The notes under the pieces are model-generated. The model had not been told where the DNA came from. It ran no database searches and worked only from the letters and a program-made list of their open reading frames with translations. A stretch of DNA of 64,000 nucleotides. Origin: Gemmatimonadales bacterium. GTDB taxonomy: Bacteria; Gemmatimonadota; Gemmatimonadetes; Gemmatimonadales; GWC2-71-9. The stretch is taken from positions 231,001 through 295,000 of the forward strand of contig JAHBVU010000002.1 in NCBI GenBank assembly GCA_019637315.1. Direction: 5' to 3'. This document shows, piece after piece, positions 35,693 through 47,051 of this stretch (the first letter of the stretch is position 1; every line of letters starts with the position of its first letter). The position numbers and the translations under genes are program-made.

Positions 35693-36318
35693 GCGATCTC
35701 CATTTCGATCGTGCTCAATGCCGCTTCAGCCTGCCCGGCTGCTCCGGCGGCGGCCTCAGAGCCGGGGCCCACGGAAAAGGGGTTGCCATAGCCGATTCGG
35801 ACGCGAGCGGCCAGCTTCGGAACGACAAAACGGTCCCAGGACGACAGTCGCCAGGCTCGATCGGTCTCGGCATGAATCGGCAGGATGGGCACCGCTGCTT
35901 TGGCCGCCGCCGCCAGGATACCCGGCTTGAGTTCGCGACGAGGGCCGCGGGGGCCGTCCGGTGTAAACGCCACGGGAGTTCCCGACTCGAGCGCCTTGAT
36001 GGCACCGACCAGCGCGCGGACTCCGCCCCGGGTGCTCGATCCATACAAGCAGCGATATCCCAGCCGTTCGGCGTAGGCGGCGAGGTAACGTCCGTCGTTC
36101 GCTTCGCTCACCACGATGGCAATGCCCTGATGCCGGTGATGCCAGAGCAGCGGCAAAAGGACCTCGTGCCAGAGCAGGAAGACGAACGGGCGCTGCGCGG
36201 TGCGCAGTGCGCGCCAGGCGTCGTCGCCCCGGGCCTCGATCCGCCAGGTTCGCGCCAGCGACGAGACCAGCGGACCGACCAGGCGTGCCGTGGTCCGGGG
36301 CGCCAGGCGCCACTTCAT
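35659..36318 (-). CDS. Lysophospholipid-type acyltransferase (DUF374-like)
   Basis: 219 residues from ATG 36318. The family's HxxxxD-like motif lies in LLWHEVLLPLLWHH with IVVSEANDGRY, and FTPDGPRGPRRELKPG is the recognisable glycine/proline-rich site. No signal peptide is visible, but a hydrophobic N-terminus allows membrane association. Placed between lpxB and lpxK, it may be the late acyltransferase of lipid A, replacing LpxL/LpxM, which are absent from the window. This is inferred from position. A phospholipid remodelling role is the alternative. Confidence 0.8.
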   Translation of the reverse strand: MKWRLAPRTTARLVGPLVSSLARTWRIEARGDDAWRALRTAQRPFVFLLWHEVLLPLLWHHRHQGIAIVVSEANDGRYLAAYAERLGYRCLYGSSTRGGVRALVGAIKALESGTPVAFTPDGPRGPRRELKPGILAAAAKAAVPILPIHAETDRAWRLSSWDRFVVPKLAARVRIGYGNPFSVGPGSEAAAGAAGQAEAALSTIEMEIAWQRDAATATG

Positions 36319-37424
36319 CGCAGCAAGGTCGCAGCAAGCTCCGCAACCCGTTCGGCGGCGCCGGGGCCGCCCAGCTGTTCCCGGACAGCCGCCAGGTCAG
36401 CCCGCTGGGTCACGGTTGCATCGGCGTCGGGATCGAGGAGGGGACGCACCGCGTCGGCCAGGCGGTCTACCTTGACCTCGCCCTGCACTAGTTCGGTCAC
36501 GACCGGCCGGTTGGCAATCAGGTTGGGCAGGCTGATCCACTGCACCCGCATGATCCGCCGCGCGAGCCATGCCGTGAAGGGGTGAACCCGATAGGCCACC
36601 ACCATCGGTGTATCGGTCAGTGCCGCCTCCAGGGTCGTGGTGCCAGACTTGGCAAGGACTGCGTCGGCAGCGGCCAGGACCAGCATCGGATCGGCATCCA
36701 GGAGTTCCAGCGCCCCCGAGTCGGGATAGGTGCCCACGGCGACGGTAGCCACCAGCACCCGGTCGACCTGCCCCTCTGCCAGGAGCTTGGCGCCCGCCCC
36801 GCGAAACGCCGTCCAGTGGCGGGCCAGTTCCTGACGCCGGCTGCCCGGGAACAGACTGAGCACCCGCGCATCCGGTGGAATCCCGAGCGCGGCGCGCGCG
36901 TCGGCGCGGGTCGGGACGACCGCCCGATCAGCGAGGGGATGGCCGACGTACTCGGCCGCCAGGCCCAGCTTGGCGAAGAACGGGGCTTCGAACGGAAAGA
37001 TGACCGCGAAACGATCGACCGCTTTCCGGAACCGCGCCGCACGCTTGGCCCCCCAGGCCCAGAGCTGGGGGGCGACGTAATACAGCACCGGAACCTGCGC
37101 CGCCTGGGCGGCCTCGGCGACCCGGAGGTTGAAGCCGGGATAATCGACCGGGATGACGAGCCGATAGCGGCCGGCCTTGAGGTCGCGCCGAAGGTCGCCC
37201 AGGAGGCGGGCGTGGGCTGGGATCTTCGAAATGATCTCGGCAAAGCCCATGACCGTGTACCGTTCCATCGGCCAGCGTATCCGGGCCCCGGCGGCCGCCA
37301 TGGCGGGTCCGCCGAAGGCTTCGATCTCGACCCCCGGCATCCGGGCCTTGAGGGCCCGTACCACCGCCGCGCCATGCAGATCGCCCGAGGGCTCCCCCGC
37401 CGAGAGGAAGATTCGGTCCGTCAC
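36315..37424 (-). CDS. lpxB: Lipid-A-disaccharide synthase
   Basis: 369 residues from ATG 37424, overlapping both neighbours by 4 bp. LpxB condenses UDP-2,3-diacylglucosamine with lipid X to make the beta-1,6 disaccharide. Visible are FLSAGEPSGDLHGAAVV, VMGFAEIISKIP, VIPVDYPGFNLRVA, YYVAPQLWAWGAKR and LSLFPGSRRQEL, all characteristic of this GT-B family (GT19). Confidence 0.96.
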   Translation of the reverse strand: MTDRIFLSAGEPSGDLHGAAVVRALKARMPGVEIEAFGGPAMAAAGARIRWPMERYTVMGFAEIISKIPAHARLLGDLRRDLKAGRYRLVIPVDYPGFNLRVAEAAQAAQVPVLYYVAPQLWAWGAKRAARFRKAVDRFAVIFPFEAPFFAKLGLAAEYVGHPLADRAVVPTRADARAALGIPPDARVLSLFPGSRRQELARHWTAFRGAGAKLLAEGQVDRVLVATVAVGTYPDSGALELLDADPMLVLAAADAVLAKSGTTTLEAALTDTPMVVAYRVHPFTAWLARRIMRVQWISLPNLIANRPVVTELVQGEVKVDRLADAVRPLLDPDADATVTQRADLAAVREQLGGPGAAERVAELAATLLR

Positions 37425-38374
37425 CCCGGCTTGACCGCTTCGCCCACGCGGAGCGCCAACTCGAGCGCCGCCCGTCCTTCGGCCCCGCTCACGACCGCAG
37501 CCTCCTCGCCGCGGACCGACCGGACGAAGCTGCGGATTTCCTCGCCCAGGGCATCCTGCTCGGGCGCAGCCAGGGGAATCACTTCGACGATTTCCTCGAG
37601 ATTGAGCGCTCCGTTGGCCGGGCGATCGCTGCGCAGACGCATGAAGACGCCGGTCCCGGCTGCGAGGTCGAGTGAAAAGTAACCGTTAGGCTGAAAGAGC
37701 CGTAACTTGCGGACGCGTTCCCGTGCCACCCGCGAGGCCGTGATGTTGGCGACCGCACCAGACCCGAACTCGACCCGCGAGTTGACGATGTCGACGTGGG
37801 GTGTCAGAACGGCCACCCCGCTGGCCCGAACCTCCACGGCCGGCGATCCGCGACTCAGGTGCAGCACCAGGTCCAGATCGTGGATCATCAGGTCGAGAAT
37901 CACCGCCACATCCGCTCCCCGGGGCTGGAACGGCGCCAGTCGGGTGCTCTCGAAGTAGCGAACCTCTCCCAGGTACGGTTCGGCCGCCCGCACGGCTCGA
38001 TTGAATCGCTCGATGTGGCCGACGAACAGCGGCGCGCCGGAACGCGAGGACGCCGCCAGCAGGGCATCGGCCTCTGCCAGAGACGCCGCCAGCGGCTTTT
38101 CCATCAGGACGGCCCGCCCGCGAGCGAGCGCACGCAACCCGACTGTGGCGTGGTCCGGCGTCGGAACGGCCACGGTCACCGCTTCGACACGGTCGAGCAA
38201 CCCGTCCAGGTCCGCAAAGAACGATGTGCCGTTGGCCTGCGCGATCTCCTGCCCGCGAGCCGCATCGGTATCGTGGACCCCGACGAGTTCCGCGTCAGGA
38301 AGCCGGGCAACGTGCCGGGCGTGATGGCGTCCCAGCGCGCCGACTCCGATCACCCCGACGGGCAGACGACACAT
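37421..38374 (-). CDS. Gfo/Idh/MocA-family oxidoreductase between lpxA and lpxB (GnnA-like)
   Basis: 317 residues. A Rossmann start (VGVIGVGALGRHHARHVARL) leads into EAVTVAVPTPDHATVGLRAL and the signature EKPLA, typical of NAD-dependent sugar dehydrogenases. The active-site segment FVGHIERFNRAVRA and VILDLMIHDLDLVLHL follow. In Acidithiobacillus a GnnA enzyme of this family oxidises UDP-GlcNAc at C3 before GnnB aminates it, giving amide-linked lipid A. The lpxA-x-lpxB position fits that role, but no GnnB aminotransferase is present next to it. The function here is therefore open. Confidence 0.8.
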   Translation of the reverse strand: MCRLPVGVIGVGALGRHHARHVARLPDAELVGVHDTDAARGQEIAQANGTSFFADLDGLLDRVEAVTVAVPTPDHATVGLRALARGRAVLMEKPLAASLAEADALLAASSRSGAPLFVGHIERFNRAVRAAEPYLGEVRYFESTRLAPFQPRGADVAVILDLMIHDLDLVLHLSRGSPAVEVRASGVAVLTPHVDIVNSRVEFGSGAVANITASRVARERVRKLRLFQPNGYFSLDLAAGTGVFMRLRSDRPANGALNLEEIVEVIPLAAPEQDALGEEIRSFVRSVRGEEAAVVSGAEGRAALELALRVGEAVKPG

Positions 38375-39165
38375 CAGGAGGGGATGCCGCGCCCGGATCG
38401 TGAAACGAATTCCAGGAACTGCCGCACTTCAGGAATCATCGGAACTTCGGCCTCCACCCGCGCCATGGCCTGGGAGACGTTGAGGTCCGAATTGAAGAAG
38501 AGGCGGTAGACCCGCTTGAGGGCCCGGACGGTTTCCTCCGGCATGCCGGCCCGCTGCAGTCCGACACTGTTGAGCCCGTAGAGCTCGACCGGATTGCCCA
38601 CGGCTTTGACGAACGGCGGAATATCCTGATTGACCCGGGAACAGCCCCCCACGAAAGCCAGCGAGCCGACCGTGACGAACTGATGCAGGGCCACGACGCC
38701 GGAGAGAATCGCGCGGTCGTGCACGGTAATGTGCCCTGCCAGCTGCGTACCATTGGCGATGCTGACGTGATCGCCGACATGGCAATCGTGCGCCAGGTGC
38801 ACATAGCTCATGATGAAGCAGCGCGCGCCGATCCGTGTCACACCGGACGCCGCAGTGCCGCGGTTCACGGTCGAATACTCGCGGATCGTGGTGTCGGCCC
38901 CGATCTCGACCCAGGTTTCTTCGCCTCTGAACTTGAGGTCCTGCGGGTCACCGCCGAGAATGGAGCCGGCACCGATCGACACGCCGGTGGCCAGCCGCAC
39001 ATTCCGTTCGAGGGTAACGCGCGGACCGATCCGACAGCGGTCGCCGATCGTGACGTTGGGACCGATGATCGCAAACGGACCTACCTCGACGCCAGTTCCG
39101 ATCACCGCATCGGGATCCACGATCGCGGTGGGATGGACCGTCGTCTCGGTCGGAGGCGCCGTCAT
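38374..39165 (-). CDS. lpxA: UDP-N-acetylglucosamine acyltransferase LpxA
   Basis: 263 residues. A left-handed beta-helix of hexapeptide repeats covers about residues 10-190 (TAIVDPDAVIGTGVEVGPFA, VTIGDRCRIGPRV). The catalytic His is in the AHDCHVGDHV segment, and GGDPQDLKFRGEE and YGLNSVGLQRAGM are LpxA-specific, with the helical tail to the end. It starts lipid A synthesis by transferring a 3-hydroxyacyl chain from ACP to UDP-GlcNAc. The stop codon's first base is shared with the next gene. Confidence 0.96.
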   Translation of the reverse strand: MTAPPTETTVHPTAIVDPDAVIGTGVEVGPFAIIGPNVTIGDRCRIGPRVTLERNVRLATGVSIGAGSILGGDPQDLKFRGEETWVEIGADTTIREYSTVNRGTAASGVTRIGARCFIMSYVHLAHDCHVGDHVSIANGTQLAGHITVHDRAILSGVVALHQFVTVGSLAFVGGCSRVNQDIPPFVKAVGNPVELYGLNSVGLQRAGMPEETVRALKRVYRLFFNSDLNVSQAMARVEAEVPMIPEVRQFLEFVSRSGRGIPS

Positions 39166-39172
39166 TGAAGGC

Positions 39173-40441
39173 TCACTTGTCCATAACCATGGCCATCATC
39201 TCTGCTTCGCAGACGACGACGCCGTCGACGTACGCCACGCCTTTCATGCGACACACCCGGCCTCGTAACTGGACCATCTCGACCTCCTGTCGGATCTGGT
39301 CCCCGGGAACTACGGGACGCCGGAACTTGATATTGTCCAGCGTCATGAAGTAAACCACCTTGTCTGCCGGGGCGTCCAGCTCTCCCATCAGCAGCATCCC
39401 GCCGGCTTGCGCCATCGATTCCACGATCAATACGCCCGGCATGACGGGGTGGTTCGGGAAGTGTCCCTGAAAAAATGGCTCGTTGATGGTGACGTTCTTG
39501 ATTCCGACCACGCGCTTGCGCGGCTCGATCTCGATGATCCGATCGACCAGGAGAAAGGGATACCGATGCGGGATGACGTCCAGGATTCGCCCGATATCGA
39601 GCACCTGGCCGTTCGATGCCGCGGTGCGTATCAGGGTTTGTGCGAGGGCCACATTCCCCTCATGGCTCGGCCGCGTGGCGACGATATGCGCGCGGATCCG
39701 GGATCCCGTCAGCGCCAGATCGCCCACGATGTCGCCCGCCTTGTGGCGCAGAAACTCGTCCGGCCAGCGGAGCGGCCCCGTCAGCACCTCGGTGTCCGAT
39801 AACACGACCGCCGACTCCGGGGTGCCGCCTTTGAGCAGTCCCTTGGCACGCAGACTATCGAGCTCGTTCGCAAAACCGAAGGTGCGGGCGGGCGCCAACT
39901 CGCGGCGGAACTCGTCCAGCGTCACATCATACGCACCAACCTGGCGACCGATCAGTGGGTGCGGCCATTCGATCGTCGCGGTAATCCGCAGCGCCTTGGC
40001 GGGCGACACGATGTAGCTGGCGTCACCCACGGTGACCGTAAACGGTGTCGTGACCGTCAGGACAGCCGGCGTGCCATCCTGCTCGGTCGTCCCCACCCGC
40101 TCCAGCTCGGCCAGGAAAGGGGCAAAGGAGCCGTCCAGAATCGGGGCCTCGGGCCCGTCGATCTCGATCAGCAGATCGTCGAGCTCAAGCGCAGCAACCG
40201 CTGCCAGCAGGTGTTCGACCGTATGGACGGTCGCGCCGACCGGTCCGATGGCCGTGCGACGCTCGGTCGCTTCGACCGCATCGATCCGGGCGGCAAACTC
40301 GGGCGTATCGGGCAGGTCCACCCGCCGGAAACGGATCCCGGTACCCGACGCTGCGGGCCCGCAGCGAACCGTGGTGGTGGCACCCGTATGGAGGCCTGTC
40401 CCCGTCAGGGTCGCCACGTCCTTCAAGGTTCGTCTAGCCAT
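39173..40441 (-). CDS. lpxC-fabZ: Bifunctional LpxC deacetylase / FabZ dehydratase fusion
   Basis: 422 residues from ATG 40441. Residues 1 to about 275 are LpxC: HTVEHLLAAVAAL (zinc His), LDGSFAPFLAEL, RHKAGDIVGDLALTG (second zinc motif) and TRPSHEGN (catalytic His). From about residue 283 a complete FabZ hot-dog domain follows: IPHRYPFLLVDRI and GHFPNHPVMPGVLIVESMAQAGG, which carry the catalytic His and Glu. The first half removes acetate from UDP-3-O-acyl-GlcNAc (the committed step). The second dehydrates 3-hydroxyacyl-ACP. The two activities compete for the same ACP intermediates. This fusion is known in Bacteroidota and relatives. Confidence 0.95.
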   Translation of the reverse strand: MARRTLKDVATLTGTGLHTGATTTVRCGPAASGTGIRFRRVDLPDTPEFAARIDAVEATERRTAIGPVGATVHTVEHLLAAVAALELDDLLIEIDGPEAPILDGSFAPFLAELERVGTTEQDGTPAVLTVTTPFTVTVGDASYIVSPAKALRITATIEWPHPLIGRQVGAYDVTLDEFRRELAPARTFGFANELDSLRAKGLLKGGTPESAVVLSDTEVLTGPLRWPDEFLRHKAGDIVGDLALTGSRIRAHIVATRPSHEGNVALAQTLIRTAASNGQVLDIGRILDVIPHRYPFLLVDRIIEIEPRKRVVGIKNVTINEPFFQGHFPNHPVMPGVLIVESMAQAGGMLLMGELDAPADKVVYFMTLDNIKFRRPVVPGDQIRQEVEMVQLRGRVCRMKGVAYVDGVVVCEAEMMAMVMDK

Positions 40442-41474
40442 CCTGCCTTCGATCCTTAACGATGGTTTCGAGTTCGGCCACGAGCGGCGCGAGCCGGTAC
40501 AACGCCGCCTGGGCACGGAGAAACTCGCGATGGGGCCGGGCGGGAAACCCGCTCACATCGGTGCCCGGCGCCACCTCGGAAATAACCCCCGCTTTGGCAC
40601 CGACCCGGGCCCGATCACCAACCGTGAAATGTCCACCGATTGCACTATGACCCGCGAGGATCACGTCATCCCCTACGCGGGCGCTACCGGCAACGACGAC
40701 CCCACCCATGATCAGACAGCGGGCACCGATCCGGGCGTTGTGCCCGATGTGCACGTGATTGTCGAGCTTGGTCCCTGGCCCGATGACTGTGTCACCGATG
40801 CTACCTCGGTCAATGCAGCTATTGGCGCCGATTTGGACGTCGTCCGCCACCCGGCAGCCCCCAACATGCGGAATCGGGTGGTGACCCTGCCGGTCCGAAA
40901 TGAATCCGAATCCAGACCCGCCAATGACCGCCCCGGCCTTAATGTGAACCCGGTCGCCGATCTCGGTGCCCCGGTAGCAGACCACATGCGGGTCGAGCAC
41001 GCTGTCGTTGCCGATCCGGACACCCGGTTCGAGAACGACGCCCGCCGCCAGCACGACGCGGTCACCCAGCACGACGCCATCGCCGAGCACAACGTGCGCG
41101 GCGAGCGCGAGATCGTGTCCGAGCTGACAGCCGGTGCCGATCCGGGCCGAGGGGTCGATACTCGGTGTGGGGCGTGCCGTCGGAAAGAGGGTGCTGACCA
41201 CGCGAGCGATCGCTCCGGCCGGATCGCGCACGGCGATCCGGGTTGCCGGTCCCGGCGTCTCAGGGGGAAGGTCGAGCGGCACCAGGACAGCGCCGGCGCG
41301 GCTCACCATGAACTGATCGACATACTTGTGGGAGGCCAGGAACGAAAGCGCATCGCCGTGAGCCCGATCGAGCGGGCCCACGGCGTGAAGTTGCACTGTT
41401 CCATCCCCTTCGAGGCGGCCCCCGACGAGCTCGGCAATGGCCGCCGCGGTCAGGGACGCCGCGGCGATGGTCAC
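40434..41474 (-). CDS. lpxD: UDP-3-O-acylglucosamine N-acyltransferase LpxD
   Basis: 346 residues from GTG 41474, one base after the ompH stop. The upstream open frame is ompH's shadow. The N-terminal uridine-binding domain (LTAAAIAELVGGRLEGDG, LSFLASHKYVDQ) precedes a hexapeptide beta-helix: VVLGDGVVLGDRV and IGGSGFGFISDRQGHHPIPH, then LDNHVHIGHNARIG containing the catalytic His. It adds the N-linked 3-hydroxyacyl chain in lipid A synthesis. Order ompH-lpxD-lpxC/fabZ-lpxA is conserved in envelope operons of diderms. Confidence 0.95.
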   Translation of the reverse strand: MTIAAASLTAAAIAELVGGRLEGDGTVQLHAVGPLDRAHGDALSFLASHKYVDQFMVSRAGAVLVPLDLPPETPGPATRIAVRDPAGAIARVVSTLFPTARPTPSIDPSARIGTGCQLGHDLALAAHVVLGDGVVLGDRVVLAAGVVLEPGVRIGNDSVLDPHVVCYRGTEIGDRVHIKAGAVIGGSGFGFISDRQGHHPIPHVGGCRVADDVQIGANSCIDRGSIGDTVIGPGTKLDNHVHIGHNARIGARCLIMGGVVVAGSARVGDDVILAGHSAIGGHFTVGDRARVGAKAGVISEVAPGTDVSGFPARPHREFLRAQAALYRLAPLVAELETIVKDRRQDG

Positions 41475-41475
41475 G

Positions 41476-42072
41476 TCAACCGGGGGGCGCCTGCGCCAGC
41501 CGCTGCGCAATCCGGAGGGTAATGTCGAGCGACCGATCGTAGGTGATGATGTTGGCCGACTCCTCCGCCCCAATGTCGATGATCAGTGCGATGTTCTCCT
41601 CGGCGCGGACCCCCTCGATGATGGCCCGGAGCCGCTGCTCCATCGGCGCCATCAGCTCCTGCTGCCGATTGCCCAGTTTGGCTTGCAGCGCCTGCAGCTT
41701 GGCCTGGAGCGAGTCGCCCTGCGCCTGCAACTGCCGCTCGCGGGCGGTGCGGTTGCTGGGCGTCATCATCGCCTGACTCTGCTGATACGTCGCCACCGAC
41801 GAATCGAAGGCCGCTCGCAGCTTGTCCGCTTCGCCCCGGATCTGGGTCGCTTCCCGCGTGAACAGACTCTCGGCTGCCGCGTAACCCGGCATGCCGCGGA
41901 GGAGTGCGCCGGCGTTGATGAAGGCGATCCTGGACGAAGCGACTTGCGGCTGGGCCGTCGTCGCGCGAGGCGGCTGAGCCGGCGGCGGCGTTGCCTGCGC
42001 GGCAAGCTGTGATGCGGTTCCCGCGAGGGCCAGAACCGTGGTTGACATCAGAACGAACCGAACCAGCGACAT
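41476..42072 (-). CDS. OmpH/Skp-family periplasmic chaperone
   Basis: 198 residues from ATG 42072. A signal peptide (FVLMSTTVLALAGTASQLAAQ) is followed by a Pro/Ala linker to about residue 45. The OmpH domain then begins (RIAFINAGALLRGMPGYAAAES). A long coiled coil (LFTREATQIRGEADKLRAAF and following heptads to about residue 145) forms the Skp-type tentacles, with a short beta core at the end. Skp binds unfolded outer-membrane proteins and hands them to BamA, the gene directly upstream. Confidence 0.85.
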   Translation of the reverse strand: MSLVRFVLMSTTVLALAGTASQLAAQATPPPAQPPRATTAQPQVASSRIAFINAGALLRGMPGYAAAESLFTREATQIRGEADKLRAAFDSSVATYQQSQAMMTPSNRTARERQLQAQGDSLQAKLQALQAKLGNRQQELMAPMEQRLRAIIEGVRAEENIALIIDIGAEESANIITYDRSLDITLRIAQRLAQAPPG

Positions 42073-42115
42073 CGTCGATCCTCCAACCCTAAGGGGATGG
42101 TATGAGTGTAGCCAC

Positions 42116-44560
42116 CTAGAAGAAGTTGCCTAACCGGAAATGCAACTGCCATCCCGGATCCGGCCGCCCGGCGACGTCGGTCCGGTCGAGACCGTACGCC
42201 ACGTCGATGCCAATCGGACCGAGCGGGGAAATCAATGCGACACCGGCGCCCAGACTGCGATACAGCCGCGTCGGATTGTACTGACGGGCACGCCCGTAGA
42301 CATTACCGGCGTCGGAGAAGATGTTGACGTAGAACTGCTGCGACAGCCGCGCGCCGGCTTCGACCGTGAAGGTCGCGTACGACTTACCGAACGCGTCGGG
42401 ACGAACGCTCGCTCCGCTGGCGCCGGGGTTGTAGCCTAACGGCGTCACCGCAAACTCGTCGTAGCCGCGGAGCGGAATGCCGTACTGCACCCCGCCCAAC
42501 GAGTAGAGCTCATAGAAGAAGGGACCGACGGTCCCAAAGACGAAACCAGACTTCGCCTTGAATCCCAAGGTGAACTGGATTCCCCCGCCGAAGGCGTCAC
42601 CGCCGGCCCGGCCAAGCGGCGCATACCAGGCGCCGTCGAGGTCAATCTTCTGATACTGGCCGCTGCCGCCCAGAAACCCGCCGTTGTGCTCGAACGAGGT
42701 CGTGATCGAGTTCCCGGCAACCGGGAACGGAAGGCCGATGCGGGTATCGCGCACCAGGCTGAGCCCGATGGACGAGCGTACGCAGTTGTCGTCGCAGCGA
42801 TACTGGTCCGCCAGGTCGGCCGGCATGTCGGTAAACCGGTTCCGCTGGAATCCGTAGCTGGCGAAGACCCGGGTGTAGCGCGAGCCGAAGAAGGGGAAAC
42901 CAAACTGCAGGTTGGCACCCTCACGACGGATCCGACCCAGGTCGCCCACCGTGTACCGCTGCCGGCTGTTGAAGAGAGTGAGCGTTCCCGAGAAACGGCT
43001 GTCGCGAATCGCCGGGTCGGAGTAGCTCAGGTTGAAATCGTTGATGTTGGCGCCGAACTGCCATTGCACCCGGCCCCGCTTGGCCTTGCCAAACAGGTTG
43101 GGCTCCTCGAGGCCGAGGAAACCGCCAACCCCGACGCCCTGGCCAACCGACGCACCGAAGTTGACGTTACCGGTGCTCTTCTCGTTGACCCGGAAGGTGA
43201 TGTCGACATCGACACCGTTCTCGGCCTGCTCGACCTCCGGACCCGGTAAGGGTTGCTCGAAGAAGTTGAGGTTCGAGATGTTCTGATATGATCGCAGCAA
43301 CAGGTCCCGATTGAATGTCATACCGGGCACCAGCACGATCTGCTCGCGGATGACCCGCTCGTGCGTCACCTCGTTGCCCACGATGGTAATCTTGTTGATC
43401 GTCGCAGGCTGTCCTTCGTACACCCGCCAGCGCAGATCGACGATCGGCCGACCATCGGCTCCGGTGCGACGGATCTCTTCAGGTTCGACCCGCGCCATGA
43501 TGTAGCCGTTGTTCGAATACAGATCGCGAATCTTGTCCGTGGCGGTCTCCCACTCGGCCCGGCTGAAGGCAACATCGGCGTCGACGCCGCTGCCCGCGAC
43601 GATAGCCATGCCAAAGGGGTAGTACAGGCTCAGCTCGTCCGCCGAGAATCGGCGGTTGCCGATGATATCGAAGTTGCCGACCTTGTACGGCTGACCTTCG
43701 TCGACCTCGACGACGAGGATGGCTTTCCCCGGCACCGTGTCGGCCACCAGGGTATCCCTCAGCACCCGCAAATCGACATATCCTCGATTGGCGTACCACT
43801 GCGGAATCCGGTTGCGCAGGTCGTCCTGCACCCGATCCTCACTGTACTCGCCCTTTCGGAACCACCAGAATCCCTCGGGGCGCGAGGACATGCCTTTGAC
43901 GATCTCGCTATCCTTGAAGCGCTCGTTGCCCTCGATGATGACCTGGCTGATCACCACCCGGTTGCCTTCGCTGACGACGAACGCGATGTCCACCGAATTG
44001 GCTGAATCGCTCCGGGTCTCTTCGACCTCGACTTGGACGGCGTAGTATCCCTTGCGCTGGTAGAGTGAGTCGATCCCCGCGGCCGATCGCGCGAGTGCCA
44101 CCCGATCGACCGGTCGCCCCTCCAGCACCGCAACTTTCTTGCGAACCTCCGACAGCTCGAGCTTCTCGACTCCCCGCAGCGACCACCGCCCGAGCGTCGG
44201 ACGTTCACGCACCACGATGGTGACGATGTTGAGGGCCTCCACTTCCTGCGCTTCGATCCGGACATCATCGAACTGCCCGGTCTGGTACAGGCTGGTGATG
44301 GCCCGCTGCACTCCTCGATAGTTGAGGGTCTGGAAGATCTGGATGCCCGACAAGGTCGCAATCTCGTCGGGCTTGAGGCGCTGATTGCCGCGCACGACGA
44401 TACTGTCGACCAGGATTTCCTGGATCGGATCGGGATCTTGCGCCGCCAACGGCGCCGCCATCACGGGAAGGAACAGGAACGCGAGAAACGCGACCACGGC
44501 ATGATGCCATCGTCCGCGTCCCCGACCAGCCGGATCGGCCGCACGACCGGAACTCACCAC
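42116..44560 (-). CDS. bamA: Outer membrane protein assembly factor BamA
   Basis: 814 residues from GTG 44560, preceded by GGAG at 6 bp. The next GTG (44557) is possible. A signal peptide (HAVVAFLAFLFLPVMAAPLAAQ) is followed by five POTRA domains (about residues 50-430; e.g. VDSIVVRGNQRLKPDEIATL, VVISQVIIEGNERFKDSEIV). The Omp85 16-strand barrel comes next, with the loop-6 motif in PLRGYDEFAVTPLG (RGY form of VRGF) and a final aromatic residue. It inserts beta-barrel proteins into the outer membrane. Other Bam lipoproteins are not identified here. Confidence 0.94.
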   Translation of the reverse strand: MVSSGRAADPAGRGRGRWHHAVVAFLAFLFLPVMAAPLAAQDPDPIQEILVDSIVVRGNQRLKPDEIATLSGIQIFQTLNYRGVQRAITSLYQTGQFDDVRIEAQEVEALNIVTIVVRERPTLGRWSLRGVEKLELSEVRKKVAVLEGRPVDRVALARSAAGIDSLYQRKGYYAVQVEVEETRSDSANSVDIAFVVSEGNRVVISQVIIEGNERFKDSEIVKGMSSRPEGFWWFRKGEYSEDRVQDDLRNRIPQWYANRGYVDLRVLRDTLVADTVPGKAILVVEVDEGQPYKVGNFDIIGNRRFSADELSLYYPFGMAIVAGSGVDADVAFSRAEWETATDKIRDLYSNNGYIMARVEPEEIRRTGADGRPIVDLRWRVYEGQPATINKITIVGNEVTHERVIREQIVLVPGMTFNRDLLLRSYQNISNLNFFEQPLPGPEVEQAENGVDVDITFRVNEKSTGNVNFGASVGQGVGVGGFLGLEEPNLFGKAKRGRVQWQFGANINDFNLSYSDPAIRDSRFSGTLTLFNSRQRYTVGDLGRIRREGANLQFGFPFFGSRYTRVFASYGFQRNRFTDMPADLADQYRCDDNCVRSSIGLSLVRDTRIGLPFPVAGNSITTSFEHNGGFLGGSGQYQKIDLDGAWYAPLGRAGGDAFGGGIQFTLGFKAKSGFVFGTVGPFFYELYSLGGVQYGIPLRGYDEFAVTPLGYNPGASGASVRPDAFGKSYATFTVEAGARLSQQFYVNIFSDAGNVYGRARQYNPTRLYRSLGAGVALISPLGPIGIDVAYGLDRTDVAGRPDPGWQLHFRLGNFF

Positions 44561-44570
44561 CGAAGGCTCC

Positions 44571-47047
<2,477 letters not shown>

Positions 47048-47051
<4 letters not shown>

